Assembly: GCA_016464795.1 (NCBI GenBank)
Contig: JAEKNN010000009.1
Coordinates: 1 to 64,000, forward strand
Reading direction: 5' to 3'
DNA length: 64,000 bases
From: Candidatus Amunia macphersoniae
Lineage (GTDB): Bacteria; Chloroflexota; Dormibacteria; Aeolococcales; Aeolococcaceae
Under the pieces are notes generated by a model. The model searched no databases. It was not told the origin of the DNA and saw only the letters and a list, made by a program, of their open reading frames with translations. This document shows positions 44,005 to 51,986 of the stretch, in pieces. Every line of letters begins with the position of its first letter. Position 1 is the first letter of the stretch. Both the position numbers and the translations under genes were made by a program.

Positions 44005-44883
44005 TCACCTGGCCGCCTGACGGCGCTCGATCGAGCGTTCGCCGACAATGGTTCCCGCCACGTAGGGGACGATGAGGACAGCCTTCAGCACCACGAAGAG
44101 GACGCTGCGTGGGGCGGACACTTCTCGCGCGTAGCGTCGGTAGGTTGCGACCCAGGACCTGGGGTCCAGCAGATCGCGTGCGGCTCGCCGCTTGGCCGCT
44201 CGGTGGTTCGGATAGGCGCCCATCAATCGCCGTTCGCAGGTGCCGCGTCGGTAGTACGAGGTGAACAGCTGACCAAGCCGGGTTCGGTGGTCGTGGTAGA
44301 TCCGGGCCGACGGCTCGACGCGGAGCTCCCGGTTGGTGGCCAGGAGCCGGAGCGTGAGGTCGGTGTCCTCACCGTACCGATACTTCTGAAAACCGCCAAC
44401 TCCTTCCAGGGCGTCTCGCCGAAAGGCCACACCCGCCGTCACCAGCCACTGGATCTGTCCCTTCACCAGGCGGTGATCGACGACTCCATCGGCGTGCGCG
44501 AAGTCGGCGATGAGGCTGTCCCTGCCGAGCGGCTCGATGCCGGCTCCCACGCCGTCAGCGTGGTCGAGGGCAGCGGCCAAGATCGTGATCGCAGTGGGGC
44601 TCACCACGCAATCGTCGTCGACGAAAACGATGCGCGACCCAGCCGCCGCTCTCCATCCCGCCTCTCGCGCATCCGCTGGCCCCGAGCCCGACTGGACGAT
44701 GTACTTGGCATTGGTGAAGCTTCCGACAACCTCACGTGCAGCGTCAGCTTCGTACCCCACGACGATCACCTCCAGGCCACCCGGAGGTACCACTGATGCT
44801 TCGATGGACGTCAGCAACCGCCGCAGGGAGGCGGCCCGCTTGAAGGTGGGGACGACCACGGAAACGTCGCTTGGAGGGGTCAC
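44005..44883 (-). CDS. GT2 family glycosyltransferase (paralogue B)
   Basis: A 292-residue GT-A enzyme: VSVVVPTFKRAASLRRLL, EVIVVGYEAD in place of the usual V-V-D-D-G-S, SRIVFVDDDCV for metal and YGEDTDLTLRLLATN. The change of DDGS to GYEA removes the first conserved acidic pair, so donor binding may differ. It is closely related to 38429-39481 and to the N-terminal half of the upstream gene. GTG at 44883 overlaps that gene by four bases (GTGA). A long open extension upstream is antisense-type sequence and is not used. Confidence 0.85.
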   Translation of the reverse strand: MTPPSDVSVVVPTFKRAASLRRLLTSIEASVVPPGGLEVIVVGYEADAAREVVGSFTNAKYIVQSGSGPADAREAGWRAAAGSRIVFVDDDCVVSPTAITILAAALDHADGVGAGIEPLGRDSLIADFAHADGVVDHRLVKGQIQWLVTAGVAFRRDALEGVGGFQKYRYGEDTDLTLRLLATNRELRVEPSARIYHDHRTRLGQLFTSYYRRGTCERRLMGAYPNHRAAKRRAARDLLDPRSWVATYRRYAREVSAPRSVLFVVLKAVLIVPYVAGTIVGERSIERRQAAR

Positions 44884-46643
44884 TGGCTGCCTTCCAGGAG
44901 TGGGTCTCGGCGCTCCAGAATCACCAATCCGCTCGCAGTTCCGTCCGGCCGCTCCTTCAGCACCCGAAACCCCAAGTCGGCCAATGACCGGCGCAGCTCG
45001 GACCAACTCTCGCCGGGAACCGCGTGGTGCTCGATCACCAGCCTGCGCACGCGGCGCCACGAGCTCGGGCTGCCACCACGCACGATCTCGTACTCCGCTC
45101 CCTCGCAGTCGACCTTGAGGAGGTCGATGTCATCCTGGCTGGGACCTATCACGTCGTCGAAGGAGACAGATTCAACAGTGCGTTGCACCGCACCCGCCGG
45201 CGCGAGCCACGCCGTCGTCGAGCTCACGCACGAGGCATCGCTCGCTTCGTACAGGACGACGGGCTCGGATCCGCCGCCGACCGCTTTGGCGATCGTGCGA
45301 ACACGCTCAGAGAGACCGTTGGCTTCGACGTTGCGTCGGAGGTACTCAACGGATGTGGGCGACGGTTCATAGCTGGTCACTGAGGCGCCAGGCAGCAGCT
45401 CGCACACCGCCAGGGCGAAGGAGCCAACATGTGCCCCTATGTCGATGACCGTCAGCTGTTCGCCCTGATGCACAGCAGCGTAGTCGACGAGGCCGTAGTC
45501 GTCGTCGGCGAACACCTGGTAGATCGGCGCACGACTCAGGCCCTGGTTCCGGCAGTGGATCCGTGTTCCCCTCCGGGTGATGGCAAGCATGTCGCGCTGG
45601 GACCATCCCAGCCTCTGGAGCACGATGTCTCGCAGCACGGCAGGCCAATTGCGGAAGATCACCACGCTGTCGAGCAGTCGCCCCAGCTCGCTTGTGAGGG
45701 ACGATATGGATCGTCGCCTCGCGGGTCTGGGGGAGCTGTTCGCGCAAGCAGTGCCGGGTCGTTGACGAGGCTGGCCCATTGCGATCCCGGTGGCGTAGGG
45801 CAGAGTGAGAGCTGCTCGCAGAGCCAGGAACCCCAGGCTGCGCCCTCGAGAAGCGCCCAGGCGGTAACCCCGGTACTGCCGTGCCCACTCGCGGGGAACC
45901 AGGTAACCGCCGACGGAGCGCATCGTGTCGGTGCGATAGATGGCGTGCTTGAGGGACAGGCGCGGCGCTGCACGGCCCCGGCGGAAGTAGATCTTGGAGA
46001 GGTTGCCCAGCCCCTTGCAGTGGTCGTGGTACACAACCGCCGCCGGCTCCAGCCGAAGGTGGTGGCCCGCTTCGAGCAGGCGCAAGGTCAGGTCGACATC
46101 CTCGCCCGCCGCCCGGAAACCCAGGTCGAACCCGCCGACGTGCTCCAGCGCCGATCGCCGAAAGGCAACGGCGGCGGTCACCAACCAACGGATGCGACCG
46201 TCACCGGCCAGGCCGTGACCGACAAGTCCTTCCAGGTGAACGAACTCGGAAACGATGTCATCGCCTGACAGCGGCAGTACCCGAGCGCCGACTCCGTCGA
46301 CAGTCTCGAGGGCATCGGCGAGCCTGCGAATCGCGTCGGGCGCGGGTACGCAGTCGTCATCGAGGAAGACGATGCTTTCTCCGGCAGCAGCGCGCCACCC
46401 GCGCTCCCGCGCGGCGGCTGGGCCTGCGTTCTGCTGCCGAATGTGGCGAGCCCCGAAGGAGCCGGCAATCTCTGCGGTGTCGTGTGCCGACCCGTCATCG
46501 ACCACGATGACCTCGAGACCACCAACGGGCGGCTCCGACCGCCCCACCGCGCTCAGCAATCGTCTCAGCGTCTCCGGCCGGTTGTAGGTGGGGATGACCA
46601 GCGAGACCGCGGGGCGTGTGGCTGCTCCGGCCGCGGAGGCCAT
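44880..46643 (-). CDS. GT2 glycosyltransferase fused to FkbM-type methyltransferase
   Basis: About 587 residues in two catalytic parts. The first 300 residues are a GT2 domain (SLVIPTYNRPETLRRLL, EVIVVDDGSAHD, SIVFLDDDCVP, AGEDVDLTLRLLEAG), a close paralogue of two other genes here. After a Pro/Arg/Ser-rich linker, residues about 355-570 are an FkbM methyltransferase: VIDIGAHVGSFALAV (SAM motif I), SYEPSPTSVEYLRRN and IDLLKVDCEGAEYEIV. FkbM enzymes O-methylate sugars or polyketides, so one chain could add and methylate a residue. ATG at 46643 preferred; TTG at 46685 is possible. Confidence 0.87.
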   Translation of the reverse strand: MASAAGAATRPAVSLVIPTYNRPETLRRLLSAVGRSEPPVGGLEVIVVDDGSAHDTAEIAGSFGARHIRQQNAGPAAARERGWRAAAGESIVFLDDDCVPAPDAIRRLADALETVDGVGARVLPLSGDDIVSEFVHLEGLVGHGLAGDGRIRWLVTAAVAFRRSALEHVGGFDLGFRAAGEDVDLTLRLLEAGHHLRLEPAAVVYHDHCKGLGNLSKIYFRRGRAAPRLSLKHAIYRTDTMRSVGGYLVPREWARQYRGYRLGASRGRSLGFLALRAALTLPYATGIAMGQPRQRPGTACANSSPRPARRRSISSLTSELGRLLDSVVIFRNWPAVLRDIVLQRLGWSQRDMLAITRRGTRIHCRNQGLSRAPIYQVFADDDYGLVDYAAVHQGEQLTVIDIGAHVGSFALAVCELLPGASVTSYEPSPTSVEYLRRNVEANGLSERVRTIAKAVGGGSEPVVLYEASDASCVSSTTAWLAPAGAVQRTVESVSFDDVIGPSQDDIDLLKVDCEGAEYEIVRGGSPSSWRRVRRLVIEHHAVPGESWSELRRSLADLGFRVLKERPDGTASGLVILERRDPLLEGSQ

Positions 46644-46820
46644 TCTGCGGCTGCCAGTCAGTGTGCGAGGGGTGGCGGCGTCCAACTGCGGGGCCTCATC
46701 TCAGCCTGGTGCCGGCGCAGGCGCGACGTCGGCGCAGCACGTTGCAGACTATCGGAACACAGAGCCTGGGCGCTGTCCAGCCATGGCCCAACGGCGGTGG
46801 TTTCTGCCAGGGTTCCCCGC

Positions 46821-47690
46821 GTGAGCACAACGCCGACCCTGTCCTCAACTCCGCGGCCGGTGCAGCGCCCAGATCTCACGTGCGTCATCGTTGCCTACCA
46901 TCGACCCGAGCCTCTGGCGCGTCTTCTCCAGACGCTGGCACATCCTCGAATCAAGATTGTGGTGGTGAATGTGGAGGCCGACTCCGCCGTGACCGAGCTC
47001 AGCGGTGCGGAGATCATTCCGGTGCCCGTCAACCGTGGTTACGCGGCGGGAGTCAATGTCGGTGTGGCGCGCGCGTCGACCAGCGTCATCGCCTTCATGA
47101 ACGACGATCTCGAGGTGACCGCCTCCGACATCCTCACCCTGGCCGCGCGAGTGCAGTCGCTGCACGCCGACGTTGTCGTGCCGCTTGTCGAAGGCCAGGA
47201 CGGGAAGCCGGAATTTGCCGAGAAGGTGCCGTACCGCCTCGCCGAGAGGATGCAGCTCAAGGGGAGACCAGTTCCAGATCACCCCATCCGAGTCGACGCT
47301 GCCTGGGCGTCGTTGGTGGTGGCACGTGCAGACCTGCTGAACGCAGTGCCCCTCCCCGAGGAGTACTTCATGTACTGGGAGGAGCTGGATTGGTTCTTCC
47401 ACCTGCGCCAGCGTCTCGTCAGAGTGGAGTTCATCCCCACCGTTCGGGTGCGCCATCTCGGGGGCATCACGGTGGTGCGTCCTGACAAGAGCCGGTTGAT
47501 GGCTCGAAACGCAGTGCGATGTGTCCGCCGCACGCGGGGACGGACGGCTGCCCTTCGGGCGTGGCCACACGTGGTCGCGTGGCAGGCCCGCCTGTGGTTG
47601 ACCAGCCTCCTCTCCCGGCGCTGGCGGGACGAAGCGCCCTCGCATCTCGCTGGCGTCGTTGCAGCAGCGAGCGCATGGCGGGAGATCTGA
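46821..47690 (+). CDS. GT2 family glycosyltransferase (rhamnosyltransferase-like)
   Basis: A 289-residue GT-A enzyme of the WbbL/RfbF type: LTCVIVAYHRPEPLARLL, a short strand KIVVVNVEAD, NRGYAAGVNVGVARAS, the metal motif AFMNDDLEV and YFMYWEELDWFFHLRQR, the E-E-x-D-x-x-x-R-x-R motif of rhamnosyltransferases. FIPTVRVRHLGG closes the domain. It probably adds one deoxy-sugar or similar to the growing glycan. The start is GTG at 46821. It is divergent from the GT2-FkbM gene and convergent with the flippase. Confidence 0.87.
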   Translation: MSTTPTLSSTPRPVQRPDLTCVIVAYHRPEPLARLLQTLAHPRIKIVVVNVEADSAVTELSGAEIIPVPVNRGYAAGVNVGVARASTSVIAFMNDDLEVTASDILTLAARVQSLHADVVVPLVEGQDGKPEFAEKVPYRLAERMQLKGRPVPDHPIRVDAAWASLVVARADLLNAVPLPEEYFMYWEELDWFFHLRQRLVRVEFIPTVRVRHLGGITVVRPDKSRLMARNAVRCVRRTRGRTAALRAWPHVVAWQARLWLTSLLSRRWRDEAPSHLAGVVAAASAWREI

Positions 47691-47707
47691 GCCTCTCTCC
47701 TCGGTGG

Positions 47708-49147
47708 TCACGCGGTGCGCGGACGCGAGGTCGCCTCGCTGGTTGGCGCGTCGGTTGGCGTGGTGTGTCGGCGCGTCACCCCACCCAGCAGACACGCCAT
47801 GACCAGCGCGGACCCGACCGAGCCGCCCAACAATCCCAGCTCAACCCTCACAAACAGTTGAGTCCCTGCGGCGGTCACCCCCACGAAGACCACCGCGCCG
47901 ATCAACCATCCCGTCGCCATGCGCGCATAGCACCTGAATGCGATGAGCACCGACGTGAGCACCTGGGCGACCATGAAGGTGACACAACTTGCCGAGAGAA
48001 TGCCGAAGTCGAAGGAGGTCACCGAGTAGCCGCTGCCGAACAGCAGGCGTGATGCCCACGGACCGGCAAGGGCGGTGGCTGTGACAGCGCATGCTCCAAG
48101 AAGCACCACCCCGGCGAGGAGGCGAAGCACCATCCGCCGGAAGTCGTCGCGGCGGCCGGCCGCCAGCAGTCCCGAGAGCTTGGGAAGCAGAGGAGCTTGA
48201 ACTGCTTGGAAGAGGAAGATCGGCATGAAAGCGATCACACGGGCGGTGAGGAATTGGCCGGCAGCTGCACGCTGGGTTGCGGTTGCCAGCAGCTGCACGG
48301 CCACCGGCCCGACGCTGAGCAGGAGCTGAACGCAGACCGACGCTGCCAACAGGTATCCCAGCGCGCTCGAGAGCTCGCTCCATCTCGCGGGCGGTCCAGG
48401 GATGAGAAGACCTCGCCTGCCCCGGAGCACGAGAGCGATGGCCAGCAGCGAGCCGAGCACCAGCGACAACCCGAACATGCCAGGAGCCTTCACCCCGGCC
48501 ACTGCGAGGGCGACACAGAACACCAGTCGGAGCACGCCCTCGATGCCGATGAGGAAGCCGTAGAGGCGAAAGCGTCCGTTGCCTGAGAGCGTCCCGCGAC
48601 TCAAGAAGTGCAACGCGTACACAGCAAGCCCGGCCATGAGCGCGACCACCAGCAACGAGTCACCTGCGAAGAGCCTCCTGGCCAGCGGGCCGGCGGCGGG
48701 CACTGTGGCGATGATCAGGCACACGGCCAGGGCACCGCCCACCGCGGCGGCGCGGAGGACAAGCGGCCGCCCACCGTCGCCCCGGGCACGGCGTGCCGCC
48801 AGCGCTCGTCCGACCTCTTGCTCCAGCGGCACGAAGAACCCCGGGCCGGCGACAAAGAGCAGCGACCAGAATGTCGCCAGAGGCGCGTACCGCTCGGGTC
48901 CGAGGGCACGTGCGGTCACCGCCAGAAAGCCGTACTGCATGACGCCTGCCAGGACGACGCCGAGGCCGATGCTCGTCGTGCCCTCCGGGAGCGAGCTGGC
49001 AGCGAGTCGCCGAACTCGTGCAGCCGACCCGCCGGACTCGCCAGCACGTGTTTGGTCGCCGTCCGCTGTCACTGTCGCTGTCGCCGTCGCCGTGCTCGGG
49101 GGGTCGCGCTCGGTTTCAGCAGTCGAATCTGACACATTCACCTGCAC
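47708..49147 (-). CDS. Wzx-like polysaccharide flippase
   Basis: A 479-residue membrane protein with about twelve helices after a hydrophilic N-terminus of some 50 residues. ALGPERYAPLATFWSLLFV and the alternating helix pattern place it in the MOP superfamily (Wzx/PST group), which flips undecaprenyl-linked oligosaccharides. Its presence beside a separate Wzm/Wzt exporter implies more than one glycan or a split pathway. Three in-frame GTG codons (49147, 49141, 49135) could start it. The N-terminal Thr/Ala/Val run is encoded by a short ACTGTCGC-type repeat. Confidence 0.82.
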   Translation of the reverse strand: MQVNVSDSTAETERDPPSTATATATVTADGDQTRAGESGGSAARVRRLAASSLPEGTTSIGLGVVLAGVMQYGFLAVTARALGPERYAPLATFWSLLFVAGPGFFVPLEQEVGRALAARRARGDGGRPLVLRAAAVGGALAVCLIIATVPAAGPLARRLFAGDSLLVVALMAGLAVYALHFLSRGTLSGNGRFRLYGFLIGIEGVLRLVFCVALAVAGVKAPGMFGLSLVLGSLLAIALVLRGRRGLLIPGPPARWSELSSALGYLLAASVCVQLLLSVGPVAVQLLATATQRAAAGQFLTARVIAFMPIFLFQAVQAPLLPKLSGLLAAGRRDDFRRMVLRLLAGVVLLGACAVTATALAGPWASRLLFGSGYSVTSFDFGILSASCVTFMVAQVLTSVLIAFRCYARMATGWLIGAVVFVGVTAAGTQLFVRVELGLLGGSVGSALVMACLLGGVTRRHTTPTDAPTSEATSRPRTA

Positions 49148-49219
49148 TCACCGGGCCCCCGCGTGGGCTAGGACCTCGTCCAATGCGGCACACGGCGGGG
49201 GGCCACCTGCTCCCTGACC

Positions 49220-51973
49220 ATGCCTGAGCCAAGTATACTGCGTCATACGGCTCGAACGGATCCGTCCGGTGCAGCCCAACATTTGTGGGAGCATCTGCCG
49301 TGGCCCCAGCCGTTCGACGCGACCATGTGCGACACGCACGTCACGGTTGCAGGAGACCGTGAGCAGGGCGCTCGCGGCCGTGGAGGGGAAGTGCCGCACT
49401 GCCTCATAGTTTCAAATGGACCCCCGCCATCTCCGGCGCACGAGTGGGTGGAGGGAGGTGGTCTCCGTTCTTGGGGTCTGGCCACAGGGCTGCGGGCGAA
49501 CGATCCGGAGCTCGAGATCCTCCTGGCGTACAACGATGCGTACCGTCCGCAGAGCGGGTTCGGCGACAGCTGGGACAGCATCGACATCACCACGTGGACG
49601 CTCGAGACCCTCCCCGAGTTGGTGCGCGCGGCTGACACCGTGGTGGTGAGCTTCTGCATGGACGGCATCTCCACCACTGTTGTGAACAGCATCCGGACTG
49701 ACGCGCAGCTGGTGCTGGACTGCTACGTGCCGATCTACGTGGAGGTCTCCGCCCGGGACAGCCACGACCTCGACCGCGAGATGACCGCATACGCCGCGGA
49801 CATCCAACGGTGGAACGCGTCATTGCACCGCGGTGATCTCTTCCTCTGCGCCAGCCAACAGCAGGTGGACTACTACCGGGGGGTTCTCTCAGCGGTGGGG
49901 CGACTGAACCCCGCCACCTACGGGCAGGAGCTGATGATGGTGGTGCCGTTCGGCATTCACCGTGAGCAGCCGCAGGCACGTAACCAGCCGGTGTCGGCGA
50001 TGGTTGGTGATGACAGCGCCAAGAAGGTGCTGTGGTTCGGCGGCATCTATCCCTGGTTCGAGTTTGAGGGGCTGGTGGACGCCGCGCACAGCGTGGATCA
50101 GGCCATGGGTTGCAAGCTCATCGTGGTGGGTGCGCGCAACCCATTCAACGAGCATCCGGACTTCGTGCGGAAGTTCGAGGACAGCCACGCGTACGCGAGC
50201 AGGCCCGAGCATGCCGGCTTGGTCTTCTTCCACGATTGGGTGCGCTACGATGAGCGTGCCGACTGGTATCTGGACAGCGACGTCGTGGTGATGGTCAGCA
50301 GACCGGGCGAGGAGAACCGGCTGGCCTGGCGCACCCGGCTGATGGATTACATGTGGGCGGGGTTGCCCATCCTCACCAACGGGGGTGACCCACTGAGCGA
50401 ACTGCTCCTCGAACACGGCGCCGCCTTTCGACTCGAGGGGCTCGAGGCGCCGGCGATCGCCGAGGGGATCACCAGAGTTGTTGAGGACGACCAGGCCCGA
50501 GAGCGGGTCGTGGGCAACGCCCGCCAGCTCAAGAACAGGTTCTACTGGGACGCGGTCACCGGTGAGCTGAGCGCGGCGATCAAGCGCCACCAGCGGGCGC
50601 GCGATCTCATGCTGTACCCGGCGGATCGCGGTGGATCGGTGCGAGTCGAGGGTGGCGGGACGATGCCACTGCTGCAGATCCGGACGAACGCTCGAGCCTT
50701 CTACGCCCATGCGCGGCAGTACGGCCTTCGCAGCGCGGTGCATGCCTCCGCGGCAGCGATGCGTCACTGGCTGCCCGGCCGGCAACGACTGTCGGCGAGT
50801 CGGCGATGGCAGACGACATCCGGCCGCCTCGTGGTCATCTCACATCGGCTCGACATGTCTGGCGCCCCCAAGGTGGTGATGGACGTAACCAACGACGTGC
50901 ACCAGTCGATGCCGATGCTGCCCATCGTCTTCTACACCTACTTGCCCACCCACCCCGACAACCTGGAGCACCTCAAACAGGCAGGGCTCGATGTGCGCGT
51001 GTTGCCCGAGCCGAACATGGTCCCTCACTTGAGGGACGCGGATGTCGTCCTGCTGAACACCGTTGCGCACTCCGCCGCACTCAAGGATTCGCTCCTGGCT
51101 CGAGTCGAGCAAAAGCGACTGGACAAGCTGCTGTGGTACGCCCACGAGGACGAGCCGGAACGCTTCTTCACGCCCGACGAGACACGACGCATGCGCGACC
51201 TTCTCGACCGTGATTGCCTGCAGATGTTCCTTCCCAGCCTGCGGACCCTGGACGTGTACAGAGCTTTCTTCGATCGAGAACGCGCGATCGACCTGCTGCC
51301 CTACCGGGTGACTGTTCCTGAATCGATGCAGGGCGCGCGTTCTGCCGCGGACTTCGATCGAAGCCTCCGCTTTGTCCTGCCCGGTCCCTTCTACGACGGC
51401 CGCAAGGGCCAGCTCCCCGTCTTCTACGCGTTGTGCGCCTTCTTCGAGGAGTTCTTCCAGAGAGATCAGGGCAGGTATCGGGAATTCGAGCTCACCTTCA
51501 TCGGCCTGGAGCGCGACTTCCTCTCACGGCAGGTGCTCAGGCACGCGGGAGCGCTGGAGGGCCGGCTCCGCCACTTTCCGCAGCTCCCACACGCCGACGT
51601 TCTGAACATCATCCGGGAAGCCAACATGACGATCTGCTACTCGCTCAATGAGGCCCTGCCCATCTTCCCGTTCGAGAGCATGCTCAGCGGCCACCCCCTG
51701 CTCCGCAACGACTGCGCCGGCCTGAAGGAGCAATTGGAGCCGGGGGGGAACGGGTGGTTGCTCGACAGCTGCGATCCCGGCCAGCTGGTGACCACGTTCG
51801 AGACAGTGCTGAACAGGTCGAAGACGAGCACGGACGAGCTGGTGCGGATGTCCGAGCGCTCGGTGGAGATCGCCTCCGCGCAGCAGACGTCGGATTACAT
51901 GTGGGCGTTTCGAGACACCCTGCTTCCCCTGTCTGGCCGCCGCTCTAGCAGCCGCGCTCGACCTGGACCCTGA
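49220..51973 (+). CDS. double GT-B glycosyltransferase
   Basis: Up to 917 residues with two GT-B domains. The first (about 60-465) has WFGGIYPWFEFEGLVDA, LIVVGARNPF, YLDSDVVVMVSRPGEENRLAWRTR and DYMWAGLPILTNGGDPL. The second (about 535-900) has SHRLDMSGAPKVVMD at its start and CYSLNEALPIFPFESMLSGHPLL near its end, the acidic GT4-type donor site. Two activities in one chain could build an alternating disaccharide. The start is doubtful: a TATACT box lies within the first codons of the longest form, so ATG at 49325 or GTG at 49391 (preceded by GGAGGGG) are good alternatives. Confidence 0.85.
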   Translation: MPEPSILRHTARTDPSGAAQHLWEHLPWPQPFDATMCDTHVTVAGDREQGARGRGGEVPHCLIVSNGPPPSPAHEWVEGGGLRSWGLATGLRANDPELEILLAYNDAYRPQSGFGDSWDSIDITTWTLETLPELVRAADTVVVSFCMDGISTTVVNSIRTDAQLVLDCYVPIYVEVSARDSHDLDREMTAYAADIQRWNASLHRGDLFLCASQQQVDYYRGVLSAVGRLNPATYGQELMMVVPFGIHREQPQARNQPVSAMVGDDSAKKVLWFGGIYPWFEFEGLVDAAHSVDQAMGCKLIVVGARNPFNEHPDFVRKFEDSHAYASRPEHAGLVFFHDWVRYDERADWYLDSDVVVMVSRPGEENRLAWRTRLMDYMWAGLPILTNGGDPLSELLLEHGAAFRLEGLEAPAIAEGITRVVEDDQARERVVGNARQLKNRFYWDAVTGELSAAIKRHQRARDLMLYPADRGGSVRVEGGGTMPLLQIRTNARAFYAHARQYGLRSAVHASAAAMRHWLPGRQRLSASRRWQTTSGRLVVISHRLDMSGAPKVVMDVTNDVHQSMPMLPIVFYTYLPTHPDNLEHLKQAGLDVRVLPEPNMVPHLRDADVVLLNTVAHSAALKDSLLARVEQKRLDKLLWYAHEDEPERFFTPDETRRMRDLLDRDCLQMFLPSLRTLDVYRAFFDRERAIDLLPYRVTVPESMQGARSAADFDRSLRFVLPGPFYDGRKGQLPVFYALCAFFEEFFQRDQGRYREFELTFIGLERDFLSRQVLRHAGALEGRLRHFPQLPHADVLNIIREANMTICYSLNEALPIFPFESMLSGHPLLRNDCAGLKEQLEPGGNGWLLDSCDPGQLVTTFETVLNRSKTSTDELVRMSERSVEIASAQQTSDYMWAFRDTLLPLSGRRSSSRARPGP
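49232..49239. promoter_or_regulatory. palindromic -10 box (AGTATACT) between divergent genes
   Basis: AGTATACT is its own reverse complement, so TATACT is readable on both strands. It lies between the leftward flippase and the rightward double glycosyltransferase and could serve both. No strong -35 is seen on either side. Confidence 0.35.
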
Positions 51974-51986
51974 CCCGGTGGGCCGG

